Part shown: one piece after another, positions 1 through 13,086 of the stretch
Layout of the letters: each line of letters begins with the position of its first letter
Position numbering within the stretch: position 1 is the stretch's first letter
NCBI GenBank assembly: GCA_029204225.1
Contig: CM055110.1
Coordinates: forward strand, 47,095,522 to 47,159,521
Reading direction: 5' to 3'
From: Diphasiastrum complanatum
Taxonomy: Eukaryota; Streptophyta; Lycopodiopsida; Lycopodiales; Lycopodiaceae
Length of the DNA: 64,000 nucleotides
The notes under the pieces: generated by a model
Database searches by the model: none
What the model saw: only the letters and a program-made list of their open reading frames with translations
Told to the model about the DNA's origin: nothing
Position numbers and translations under genes: made by a program

Positions 1-900
1 AATACGCCTTTCAAACATTCCAAACATGATCTACTTTATTATAAATGGAATCGTACTTGAGAAATATTCAAATGGTCATGGGATAAAAAACAATCACACG
101 AATGGCATACTCTTGATAATAAATTACTCTATCAATGGAATGATTTCCTGATCGACAACTGTATTGTCAGATTAGGAAACAAGACTTGGAGACAAATACG
201 TGGTATACCTATGGGCTTTTTATATTCACCTACTTGATGTAATTGGTGTTTATCCTTCTTTGAGGCACAATTTATAAAGAGACTTGCCAGACTAGGCCTT
301 ACCTCTTTAATAAATGACTTTATACATTCTTTCAGATACATTGATGACATTTGTTTCATCAATAACCCTGGTATTGAGCTCTCCATGGATAAAACACAAA
401 CAAGAATCCCTGAAAACCCTTTCTGGATCTACCCTTTAAACTTTTTAGAAATAGAAAGAAAAACTTCGGAAGATAACATTACCAGCCTTTTAAATATATC
501 CATTGCCTTTGATCAAAATTTTGGTTTAACACACCTTTCAAAATTTGACAAAGGAAGAGAATTACCTTTTCCTTTTTTATAGTATATACGTCTGGCTTCG
601 AATAGACCAATCTATAATTCGTATAAGGTTATCGTTTCACAGGTCATTGCCAAAATGTACTGTTGTAACAAACAAGATACATTCATAAAAGAGGTCAGAA
701 TTTTGGTTGATGCTTTTCAAAAAAACGAGTTTATGAGGGATAAACTATGTCTTATCATCAATAATTTACTCATATCTGAGGTATTTCCAAGGTTGTCTTA
801 CACTTCACCACATGATATTGATGGTCTTTTGGTGGGCAGTTAGTTATCCCTTACAGGGAGCTAAGTCAAAGGGATTCACTAACTGTGTGTGGGTTGGTGG

Positions 901-902
<2 letters not shown>
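1..902 (+). pseudogene. Penelope-like element reverse transcriptase, 3' part, broken
   Basis: A reverse transcriptase read in one main frame from the window edge. Visible motifs are RQIRGIPMG (GIPMG at 202-216), a following SPT.CNW segment, FEAQFIKRLARLG, and the catalytic box FRYIDDI (331-351; the two Asp at 343-348). The order GIPMG, then WCN, then RYIDD, followed by a thumb-like region (DIDGLLVG, PYRELSQRDSL), is typical of Penelope-like/telomerase-type RTs and not of LTR or LINE RTs. In-frame stops (near 58 and 234) and a frameshift near 840 mean it is dead. The 5' part (endonuclease, CxC linker) lies outside the window. It ends directly on the CT tract at 903. The family call is mine by motif; RT class is secure, clade less so. 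Confidence 0.8.

Positions 903-938
<36 letters not shown>
903..938. repeat. (CT)18 microsatellite
   Basis: Perfect CT dinucleotide run directly after the PLE RT reading frame. It is the shortest of the PLE-flanking tracts. Confidence 0.97.
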
Positions 939-941
<3 letters not shown>

Positions 942-1474
942 CGGATGCTCCTTCACTTATCCCTACCCTGCTATGCTATCGAACAAATGGACAACAACTG
1001 ACGAACCGTTTCTTCAAAATTGCAAGGTCCAAATAACCTTTTAAACTTGCATAATAAAGTTACCTTTGCTCAACTAAAGGGATTTCCCCACTTTTATTGA
1101 TTCGAAAAACACTACAAGACTTTTTAAAATTTATAATCGTTTTTGAAGGGAAATTGATTTTCCCTCTCTCACTCACACCTTTTGGGAAACCACGTTAGAT
1201 GACATTATAAAACATGCAGTTTTGATGACTACTCCACACTACACTGAGAAGAATTTGCTTCTCTCACTGCTATTGCAAATGCGCCCTACCAGTTCATCAC
1301 TTGGCAAAAGTTTTCATACAATAAGTACTTCTTCTTTCAACATTTTACTACAGTAGCTTGCTCTCTTACTGCTTGTAGATTCAATAGGATGCTTTTGAAA
1401 GATTATTTTCAAATATGGATAACAATACTCATCAAAGGGTGTTTTATATCAACTTCTTATGAGGAAATGTTAAC
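939..1474. other. No gene seen
   Basis: AT-rich sequence with no convincing coding frame and no resemblance that I recognise to the other repeats here. Confidence 0.6.
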
Positions 1475-2125
1475 ATGTCCAGCGATGGACAACCAGCGAT
1501 GGACAAATTGAGAGTTTTGCATATATTTGATATGATGGTAGCACGCCATACTGGCCGCAATGATTACACTTCAAATGCTTCACATTCCTTTGCGGAATTG
1601 CTTTAGTAACAGCGATGATCCGCATTCTCATATGAATGCCTTACTGTACATCGTGTATGGGCAGTGATGGAAAGGCATTAATACTTGCCTTTTTGTGGCT
1701 TCAATATAAGTATAAAGGAATGCAGATGTCCAGCGATGGACAGTTTGCTTAATATTCCATTTGTAGATGAGGAATCAATGGGTTGAGGTGTACCCTGTCC
1801 AGCAATGGACAACAAACACTCTTTGCCTATTCTTCGTTTGCTACTACCACTCTGCCTTGTCCAACGATGGACAATAGGAGCACTCACTCTTTGAATATAT
1901 ATATAAGTTAAATTGCTTGTTGTCCAGCGATGGACATCAAGCCAAACAAATTCTTTATTGTCTGATGCTTCATTTGTACATAACTTCTCTTATCTAGCAA
2001 TGGATAGAAGGTCACTTTTTGGCTCAACTCTAATATAAATGCATACACTCTCTGGTTTAGCAACGATCACATACTTTCTAAATGCTTATCGGCTGATGTG
2101 GGAATGTAGCATTGATCGGTTACTA
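1475..2125. repeat. Degenerate array of a 16-bp hairpin motif, about 62-70 bp period
   Basis: The near-palindrome TGTCCAGCGATGGACA (arms TGTCCA/TGGACA, loop GCGA) occurs at about 1475, 1726, 1796, 1858, 1921 and 1991 (last copy decayed). Weaker AGCGATG/GCAATG relics fall near 1491, 1608, 1659 and 2056. Spacing of the clear copies is 62-70 bp and the DNA between them is not visibly repeated. It could be a worn tandem satellite in which only the hairpin core stays recognisable. Confidence 0.65.
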
Positions 2126-2579
2126 TGGCCTGTTATCATTCACAGTCTGGTTCATTTTAGAACCAAACATCAGCATACTCCAAGCAAAGGAATGGCTGTC
2201 TACCGAGATTTCACAAAGCAAGTAGTGTAACATACTCCGTACACTCTATCTAAACGTTTTCTCATTGCTCTTAAACATAACTATGGACTGAAGAGACTTT
2301 TTGTTGTTATGATTTAAAGAATAAAACCTTTACAAAAAAATAACAATGGTAGCTTCCCAAGAAGACTCGTCTACAAACCTTCAGATATGACTTTTCGTCA
2401 TCAATTTTTATACGAGTTCCACAAAACACGAACAGGAACGGGATGAACATTTCTTTATATCTACTTTCCTTCAACAATTTTTTTTTTCAATTTTTTTTCT
2501 TTAAAAAAGAATGACTAATGTAAAAGATACTACATCCATAATGTTGATCGACTAATTGATTCCTTAAGAAACCCATGTC

Positions 2580-3516
<937 letters not shown>

Positions 3517-3519
3517 GCC

Positions 3520-4905
3520 TAGACATCTTCGAGACAGACAGAGTTCTCCAACACCTCTGATTAGTTGCGTGTTCGTGCCCTTGACAGCAATATGCTTGGG
3601 GTTACCAGGGCCTCTGCAGACAGTTTGGAACCTACTACTTCATATGGTGAGCACTTATTGTAGTTTGGAGAGGCACATGAGCTAGCCATTTATAATAGCT
3701 TACCCTGCTGGCCACATTCAGACAATTACACATGACACCCCCATAGTGGAGGACATAGTGTCGTTGACTCTCTGATGGAGTCACCATCCTTTGTACCCAT
3801 AGTCTCTGACTTCCACGTTTCTCCCACCACCCTTTCTAACCACTCATTTTTCTCCTTCGATATCAGCCACCTTCCACCCACTCATTCATGTACACTACCC
3901 ATGATTATCCGAGCACCCACGTACACATTTGATCCCATTTACATGCCACTATACCGGTAGTCCTTGGCTTCACTTTTATACTCATTTCCTCATGATAGTT
4001 CAGTCGACACTGAGGCTGCTTCTCTCACCACCTCTCTCCATACGGCTGCATCACTAACCCTCCCCACAAACATCCCAGAAAGACTCGATGCACACCTCGA
4101 CTATTGCACCCTCCATGGTACGATATTGGGTGTCGTTCTCTTCACCAATCAGTAACCTATTCCCGTATACATGCTCCGCATCTGCTTCGATCTTCCCGAT
4201 GCTCCTACCATCGTGTTCTCCGTCATAAGAAACGTTCCTATGATGATTCGAAAGGGAAACATCTTATTGACCTCCTTTTCAGTTCGTCTTCGGATGCTTT
4301 TTTGGTGTGAGTTCAATCCTCACTCTCCACCACCCCTCCTAGAGGACCTCCACATCTGGACTGATGATGCTACTAGCATGTATACCATTCCTACCGACTC
4401 ACCTATCTCTATATCTCCACGACTGTCTGAGTTCTCCTTCTTCACAAAAGACATGGTACTTGCAGCCATTAAGAAGATGAAGTCCCACAAGGCCAAAGAT
4501 ATTGAAGACCTCGAGTCTGAACCCCCTGGTGCACTAACATTATCCACCCCATTCATAAGAATGGTGATCCCATGATTCCGAGCAACTACCGAACCATCAT
4601 GATTAGACATGTCCTGGCAAAACTATATGGTACTATTCTTTAGTCTATTGTGAGCTCAGAGGTGGAGACTAGGAGACTACATGCTATGGGTCAGGCAAGT
4701 TTTTGAGCCCATTATTCTACCACGGATCACATCTTCACCTTGCGGGCCTTGATTGAGGAGGCTAAGTACAGGAGAGAGAGGATTTATTGTTGTTTTGTGG
4801 ATTTAGAAAAGCCTTTGATTTTGTTCCTCGCTCATTGCTCATTCAGAGACTCCGCGACCTCGGCTTCTCCACCGACATCGTTCTTGTTGTGATGGCACTT
4901 TACAT
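3520..4905 (+). pseudogene. LINE (non-LTR) ORF2 fragment: endonuclease C-terminus and RT
   Basis: Frames with shifts and stops together read as an ORF2 protein. The apurinic-type endonuclease tail includes YNSLPCWPHSDNYTC, VEDIV and SFVPIVSDFHVSPTTLSN (3700-3870); the usual SDH has become SNH. Then comes an RT N-terminus: FTKDMVLAAIKKMKSHKA (near 4440), IIHPIHKNGDPMIPSNYRT (4540-4600), GQAS..YSTTDHIFTLRAL (4690-4755), and IYCCFVDLEK (4783-4812). It stops before the catalytic YADD box, where unrelated sequence begins near 4910. Truncated and dead. The 5' end starts just after the TC tract. Confidence 0.8.
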
Positions 4906-6230
<1,325 letters not shown>

Positions 6231-6514
6231 AAAATGCCACAGTAGTCATAGTTACTATGCATACTACATTTCTATAACTGTAACTAGTCTAGTTAACAAA
6301 TTTCATTATACTAACCAACATAGTTAAATAAATTTAACTTGAGGTATTGATGTCGGGCAGATTAGCACGTGTCCGGGGCATGAAGAGCGAACCAATGGGA
6401 TACATCCATGCTGCCCGACGCAAATTTCAAAGTTTGTTGTATTATATTTTTATTTTTCAGTTTATTTAAGCTACGTTACATAGATTTGAAATTTGTCCAT
6501 TTTGATTGGGCAAA

Positions 6515-7493
6515 CTAAAGAAAAATAAATAAAAGTATCTTTACAAAGAGCAATTTTTTATTTTGGAATTTCTCTAATGCTTGCATGTTGTTTATGCATG
6601 CATTCAGTTCATGCACGTACGCTTGATATTGGCGCAATTTTGGTGCTTCATCCTCCGTAGCCATAAGTTGCTCCATTTGTTGTAAGTATAGCATATGCCA
6701 ATATGTGGCCTGGTCTTCCAAAAATTGATATTGCCTTACAAAATCCATCTCACATTTCAATCATGGAGAAAAATCATTGGCAATTTGTAAAAATTTTTTG
6801 ATATTTACATCATCAACATAACTTGTGTCCTCCTCCATTCTTCCAGCATCCTTAGGTTGTACAATAGTATTCAACACCAAATTACCTACTAGTTCAAGAT
6901 CGTGTGGCAGTCCTCCATACCCATCCTGGTAATCTACTTCATCTTGTTACTACTTCTTAGCCGAATCTCTTGTCAAACCCTCCGGTAGCACTGTGTCCTA
7001 CTGTGGACCACGAATTTGATTGGACTTCTATATTATCTCCTTGTAATTTTGATAACGACATAATATTTCTCAAGGCAAGCTCCTGAACCACAATGTGTTG
7101 CAGCATTCTTGACTCCTGATCAGCCAAAACACCAAAACTATCACACAGTTTTGTGATATGTGCTCTCCATTCACTATATGTCTTATTGCTTTGCAAACAT
7201 TTCACAAACTGCTCATAAGAAAAATTTCTCCCCAAGGGATTCACGTTCCATTCAGCGCAGCTTGAAATAAAAATGTTGGTGCCAATCACTATGGAACCAC
7301 AGATCATTGGCATAAAAGGCAACTCAACAGCTGGTAAAGATCTACAATTGACATGAAAAGACCTTATTGGATTTAGTAGACTGAAAGTGGAGATGAAATT
7401 TTCTCTAGCGTGCCATAGATTCTCACAAAAGAGCAACTTTTGCATGTTAAATATGTCATAAAACAAATGAGAACTCCAACAGGCTATGTCCAT
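6515..7493 (-). pseudogene. Unrecognised protein-coding remnant with C-terminal helix-rich part
   Basis: A minus-strand ORF of 178 aa (7493 to 6957) is followed, after stops, by coding-like sequence to 6515. Its helical tail contains MDFVRQYQFLEDQATYWHML and ELNACINNMQALEKF. I recognise no domain. The inner part has SYEQFVKCLQSNKTYSEWR and HITKLCDSFGVLADQESRML, which look like real protein, not chance. It sits between a PLE fragment and a CACTA remnant and may belong to an unknown transposon. Stops near 6957 and 6765 suggest decay, although introns are possible. Confidence 0.4.
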
Positions 7494-7739
7494 TTGTTAT
7501 GCAAATCATTTACCAAAGATGGTAAATAAGCGGATTGAAAGTGCATGATTGATAAGATGTTGTAATTTATACGTGCTCTTTCTATTCGAGGTTTTCAATG
7601 ATGACGTACGAAATAAGCTTTACAAATTATCGTTGATGATTAGGTTTGTATATCCTTTTAAACACTTCTACAAATATGTGCTATTTTAATGTTTTTATGT
7701 GCTAAATAATTAGTGTGATATCAATATTGTAGGTGGATT

Positions 7740-9270
7740 TCCTCAAAAAGAAATTTAAAAAATGGATTGGATTCCATGATTATCCAAATGATCAAATTAG
7801 TATGTTTGTTGGAAAGAGATTTTCCAACTTCTTTTTTGGATATACAAGTTCATTTTCTACTGCATTTTGAAGAAGTATCAATTGCAGGACCTGTGCACAC
7901 GAGCTGGATGTTCTACCTTGAGTTTAAAGAGACAAGGCCAGAAGGTAGCATTGCAAAAGGTTGGCTTGTACAAGAATCTTTGTTTTATATCATTGAAATA
8001 ATCTCGCAATTGCGTCTTACAAGTCCAAAAATGTGGTGTGAAGAAGAAAATGAACTTGTTAAGGGTAAAGTACCCCAAGGAAATGGTGTGGAAAAGACAT
8101 AATTTCATCTCAATTAAAATAAAGAAAATTGCCACGTTCATATTATATAATTGTGGACATATGGAAAATTGGACTTCAAGGTATGAAGAAGCCAAAACAG
8201 AAACAAACATAACTTTGGAATGAAGAAGAAATATCAATCGGAAAAGAAGGATAGCATTGGAGAATGACGATGAACCTATGGAGCCTTTACCTTCACAATG
8301 CACTCGTGAATGAGTTTTTGATACGATGCTAAAAGCATCTAAAATGAAGAAGAAGTGACCGAATTAGAATGGGAATTTGTTCGGGGATGTGCATGGAAGA
8401 TTGTTGTCATATTGTCTTTTTTAAGTTTTGTTTTTGTACTACTGAAGATAAAAATAGTATTTTAATTTACACATATTTGTTTATTTTCTTGTGTTTCAAT
8501 ATAAATCATACACTGCCATGTGGGCATATGGACATCATTATCGTGTTGAGAGAGTTGCAAGAAGCAACATATATATGATTGTGGTATAATGGCCAACTTT
8601 CAACAAGAGAGGCGTTCTAGTGCCAGGGGTGGTAGTGTCATTTCAGGTGACCTAGACTATGTCGGCACATTGCAACATATTTATGAAGTCGATTATGAGA
8701 CTAACGACAAATAATTTATTCTTGACGTAAAATGGTTTAAGGTCATCTATCGTGGAAGCAACGCCACAATTAGAAATGATACCTCAAAGTTTTTTTAAAT
8801 CTACTCAATAAAACGTATATTGATGAACTCTCATGCCACTTTAGTATTGCCACAACATTACAAATAGGTGAGACTCCACATTCTCAATGTCTAATTTTTT
8901 TGCAGATTATATTTCATCCAGACTGAATAGACCCAAGATCATAATGGTATGTGATCCAACTTAATGCAAGAAAATTACGTGTGTCTGAAAGAAAAAATAT
9001 TGTAATATTGGATACACACGACCAATCACCATGCAATTTTGAAGTTTTGGAAGAATCTGAACCACTCATGCAAGCTCCATATGATATAGGAATGCGGGAG
9101 AAGATTATATTCCTATGGTCTTACGAAGTCATATTGAGTGTTTGCGGCCCCCATGTTTGGATGAGATAGAATTAGAAGAAGAGGAGGAATATGAGGGTAG
9201 CTCGCATTCTCAAAGAGACATGATAGAAAATTTAGGATTATACTTAGACCTAGATTTAGATGAGTGTTGA
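7740..9270 (+). pseudogene. CACTA (En/Spm) transposase remnant, DUF4218-DUF4216 part
   Basis: Plus-strand relatives of the element at 45658-52640. LVCLLERDFPTSFLDIQVHF and EEVSIAGPVHTSW (7800-7910), then TRPEGSIAKGWLVQESLFY (7932-7990), match the DUF4218 region that follows TNP2 in CACTA transposases. MEPLPSQCTREW (near 8278) and ISGDLDYVGTLQHIYEVDYE with LDVKWFKVIYRG (8640-8755) match the DUF4216 tail. Several stops and frameshifts. No TNP2 core or SET domain is present. Confidence 0.75.
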
Positions 9271-9555
9271 GACTAATGTGATGATGAGAATGACAAAAAT
9301 GATTTACAGTTATTAATATTTATATTCAATTGTATTCAATTGCATTCATTTTTTATTTTTATATTCATTGCAATACAGAAATGGGTATTGGATTTTCTAA
9401 CTTCAAAGCTTATAACTAGTATGTTACAACTATAATAATGAATCCATAGCAAATTTGTTTTCATTCACCATAAAACACATTCTATTCCATAATGCACATT
9501 TCATTTCAATTTGATTGGAGTTAAATGTGATAATCATAATACCCGACCTATTCTA

Positions 9556-9725
9556 ACAATGCAACGATCTACTTACACTTTTATTTTATCATTTTCTCTG
9601 ACAATCTCTTCTCTCATTTATCTCTACATTTCTATTTTTTATCATTCAATGTAATGATCTATTTAGACTTTTATTTTAATTATCATTTATTATCATTTTC
9701 TCTGATAGTTTCTTCTCTCATTTTC
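9556..9725. repeat. Imperfect 93-bp tandem duplication
   Basis: A block beginning ATGCAACGATCTACTTACAC and ending TCTTCTCTCATT recurs from 9649 as ATGTAATGATCTATTTAGAC, with an insertion of about 15 bp in the second copy. AT-rich and non-coding. Confidence 0.6.
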
Positions 9726-9889
9726 TTTTCCCTCATTTTCTCTTACACAAACAAATCATCACTTACACAAACAAATCTTATACAACAAATTTTAGCTACA
9801 AAAAAAGTACTTGCATTAGAAGCAATAGAAGGTAGTGGAAGCAAAAAAAAGCTAGGAAGAATGGGTTGGATCGCGTGAAAATGGCAAAA

Positions 9890-10290
9890 ACCAACAAACA
9901 TCGGAATTCGACACGCCAAAATACGTTGAATTCTTACGTCTATTTTTTCTTACAAAAGTATTTTAAAAATTGGCAAGTGTTGGATTGCTGACATGGACGT
10001 CACAATTTGACGTCCGTCAGATTGCGACGTCCACATATTTTTCCAAAAACATGCCCATATCCACGTTTGCGTGTCGAATTTTGACATGTTGGATTGCGAC
10101 GACTTCAAAAATTAGTTGCCATCATAGTTTGCTGACCACCGGACATTCAATTTGGGAATTTTTGCATAGGTGTCATATTCTGACACGTCGATATGCGACA
10201 AATTATAACATTTTTGAAAATCCATCGGACACCCACGTCGCAATGCCCACGATGTGTTATTGTGATAACATATCCATAAGAAGCTGAAAA
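9890..10290. repeat. Cluster of GATTGCGACGT-type short repeats
   Basis: Repeated words GGATTGCTGACATGGACGTC (near 9978), AGATTGCGACGTCCACAT (10018), TGTTGGATTGCGACGAC (10087), ACACGTCGATATGCGACAAA (10183) and the inverted ACCCACGTCGCAATG (10231). It lies beyond the C-terminal end of the CACTA remnant. CACTA elements carry short subterminal repeats bound by their transposase, so this could be a 3' subterminal region, but no CACTA terminus was found. Confidence 0.4.
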
Positions 10291-11620
10291 CAAGAAGATC
10301 TCCATAAAATCACGTTAATAATGAGGAAATGATTACAAGACATAGAATAGAGCTTGGATTCATGTGGATAGGGCATATGAGACCTAACAAATGGAAATCC
10401 CAAGGCTCAAATTCACAAAGGAGGAAGAGGAGATGAAGCTCCTAGTTCTCTCTCTCTTGCAAATGAGACAAAAGATTAAAAAATTGTTGTCTCTTGCCTA
10501 CTTATAGACATTGCCCTGACTCAACTAAACATAACTATCTTGAAAGATAGAGATCCCTTATTGAGTCTTATCACATGTATTTGGGCCCTTGTTGGCCGAC
10601 GATCAACCAGGCTTTTGTGGTTTTTTTTTCATTGATTGCAAGAAAAACCATGTCTTTACTTGAGCTGGGTATTATTAAGGTACTTTGAGGGGCCTAAAAA
10701 GGGTACCGCCTTATTCTTACTAATAATTATCCATGCTTTTATTGTTAAGGCTAATAGCTCCTGTCAGGCCTAACAAAGATTACATTGAATATTATAATGC
10801 ATTTTTAAGCACAAATGTACTAAAAGTACATGACATGCCCCTTGAACGAAATAAATCATTAAGAAGAAGTACTAAAGGAACATTTACGCTCACAATCACA
10901 CCGTTTAATTTTCAAAGTTTGATCTTTTTACTAGGGATCTCCATCATCTGAGCCATACGTTTCTTTCTTTTCAGACAACATTTCATCATATGTTCAGACA
11001 TACATAGCGAAGATTTGTCTTTTTTACCTTGATCTGAGACATAAACCTCGTTTTCTTCTTCGGTGGTTCCGATGCCATTTGTTCCAATTCATCAAAGTAT
11101 TTCGAAGCTCGGTCTGGATCTCGTTTCTTCCCTTTCTTGGTTTTAGAGGTAGCTGAAATTTAGGAAAAATGCCAAATAAATTGGTGGCATGGTTCTCCTC
11201 ACTTGTAAAAGTGCCACACACGATTATGCACAACTATATCCATGCCAATTTACCTAGACTCTAATCGCCACATGCACATGTACAATAATATTATGCCCCT
11301 TGTAGGGTTACCAATTTAACCGGAAGAAGTTTAAAGGATGCTATGCTTTAAGCCTTGAGGGTTGTTGATCTTTGTACAAAGTTTGAAGGTTGGCTTTTAG
11401 GCATTATTGTAGCTTGCCCTTTGAGGCTATATACCTTGCTCTTAGAGGCCTTTCTTGCATTTAGTGGCTAATAAATCAAGTATTGGTTCCCTAAAAAGTC
11501 TATTGCAAGGTTAGGTTGTGCATAACAAAAAGAAAAAAAGAAAACCCTCCTTTCAATCTATGAGGATGGAAAGACCACCACTAGAAAAACGAATGAACCT
11601 ATGCAAGTAAGATTAAATAC
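10291..11620. other. No gene seen
   Basis: Short ORFs on both strands (for example minus 11233-11024, rich in basic residues) show no recognisable protein. Probably old repeat sequence upstream of the RING gene. Confidence 0.5.
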
Positions 11621-11812
11621 CTATCAACTAAAAAAGGGCTTTCATTATATAAGAATGGAAAACTTATCACCTAAAAAAAGGTGATCATGAAACATTTGAA
11701 AATAAGAATTAAAAAGCTATCACTAGAAAAATGGCTTTCATTATATAAGGATGAAAAAACCTATCCCTAAAGGAAAGATGATCATAAAACATTTGAAAAC
11801 GATCACTAAACA
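11621..11812. repeat. 96-bp tandem repeat, two copies
   Basis: The unit begins CTATCAACTAAAAAAGGGCT and contains CTTTCATTATATAAGAATGG and GATCATGAAACATTTGAAAA. The second copy starts at 11717 and a partial relic follows. About 140-300 bp upstream of the GA tract before the RING gene. Confidence 0.75.
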
Positions 11813-11948
11813 AAGGGGCTGAAATATTTGAAAGTACAAACATTTGAAAGTAAAATCCAAAAGCAAACTAGTTATTCGAAGAAAGTTGGCTTGTACATAT
11901 TCAATTTGACCATCTTGCACGAATAAAGCTTATAACTAATGTCTCAGT

Positions 11949-11950
<2 letters not shown>

Positions 11951-11981
<31 letters not shown>
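11951..11981. promoter_or_regulatory. (GA)n tract upstream of the RING gene
   Basis: GA run 110 bp before the start codon, followed by ACGCAGACAGACAGAGAG and a GC-richer leader. GA/CT tracts are common in plant 5' leaders and core promoters, so this may belong to the gene and not to a transposon. No TATA box could be assigned securely. Confidence 0.5.
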
Positions 11982-11982
<1 letters not shown>

Positions 11983-12090
11983 GCAGACAGACAGAGAGCG
12001 ACTCTGACCGCCTGACCGCTTGCGCATCGACGAAAGCGTTGCAGCTATTGCAGCGCCGTGAGGAGATCAGGGAGGTAAGATAGCTACACC

Positions 12091-13086
12091 ATGGAAGGAG
12101 ATTTTAATATGGCTGAGAATGTCGAAGATCTTAGTCAAGTCGAAGTCAATATTGCAAGTCTCCAAACCGTGCAAAGTGATGAGGAAGGTGGTGAAAGCTT
12201 CATGCTAGTGAGAGCGCCACAATATAGTGCTTTATGGCTTGCGACTGAGCATGCCATAAGGTTCACTACGGATGAATACAGATGCTCCAGCACCAGGGAG
12301 CTGCTTCGCCGTATCCTGTCAAACACTGCGATAATTATAATTTGTGTAGCGTTGGTCCATTATAGCAAAACAGAGAGTCCGCTCAAACCCCTCAGAGCGT
12401 TAGTCGTATGGAATATTTTAGAGCGCATGATTATCATGTACTACAATTATTGTCAATTCGTGTACGGAGATCACTTTCGATATGAAGAGGCAAGGTGGCA
12501 GCTATTAAGAGCCTCTTTGCCGATGCTTTTGATATGGATGTTCTCATTCTTTCCACGCCTAGTTATGAGCATTTGGGCTCTTAGGTTTTCCTTCGATGCT
12601 GCTGCTCCTGTGCTTTACACGCTTGGCTGTGTGCTCTTGAGTTTAGATGTGTATTTTGTTTTTATGAATTCCCTATTCTTCATCTGGACAGTAGCCGATA
12701 CATTTTATCGAAGACCTCGCCGTGGCTCGCCGCGGGACATTAACTCGCTCGGAAGTTACACGTTTCAGCTGCTTATATCTGGAAATGAGAGAGCTGATGT
12801 AACTATCCCAGTAGCTCGTTCAAGCTCCGCAAGTTATTATACTCCGAGCGACGACGAAGACGAATGCTGCATTTGCTTAAGCACTTACGAAAGTGGGGAA
12901 GAACTGCGCAGGCTGTCATGCATGCACCATTTCCATCGTATTTGCGTTGATAAATGGCTAATGATTGATGCTAGATGCCCACTGTGCAAGGAGCCTGTTG
13001 GACTGCCCAGGGTAGAAACTGATCAATCACGCGTACAACTTGGGGCATACACGGACAGAGCTTGGCGTTTGTTAGCAATTGTGTAG
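12091..13086 (+). CDS. Membrane RING-H2 E3 ubiquitin ligase (plant RING/TM family)
   Basis: Intact intronless 331-aa reading frame. Hydrophobic stretches lie near residues 76-92, 101-120, 141-162 and 172-203. An acidic/Ser linker precedes a C-terminal RING-H2 finger at 259-299. The spacing is C-X2-C-X14-C-X-H-X2-H-X2-C-X10-C-X2-C with all eight zinc ligands present; it includes DKW before the last Cys pair. The fold predicts E2 binding and substrate ubiquitination at a membrane, with the finger facing the cytosol. Layout resembles the Arabidopsis At1g12760/At4g11680-type RING membrane proteins, though this one is somewhat shorter. Start: ACACCATGG is a good plant context; a second Met (codon 7) is possible. 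No stops or frameshifts in a decayed neighbourhood imply selection. Substrate unknown. Confidence 0.9.
   Translation: MEGDFNMAENVEDLSQVEVNIASLQTVQSDEEGGESFMLVRAPQYSALWLATEHAIRFTTDEYRCSSTRELLRRILSNTAIIIICVALVHYSKTESPLKPLRALVVWNILERMIIMYYNYCQFVYGDHFRYEEARWQLLRASLPMLLIWMFSFFPRLVMSIWALRFSFDAAAPVLYTLGCVLLSLDVYFVFMNSLFFIWTVADTFYRRPRRGSPRDINSLGSYTFQLLISGNERADVTIPVARSSSASYYTPSDDEDECCICLSTYESGEELRRLSCMHHFHRICVDKWLMIDARCPLCKEPVGLPRVETDQSRVQLGAYTDRAWRLLAIV

Noticed and set aside
1475-2010. CRISPR array
   Set aside because: Plant nuclear DNA, no cas genes, repeats only 16 bp and degenerate, with further decayed relics; better seen as a worn satellite.
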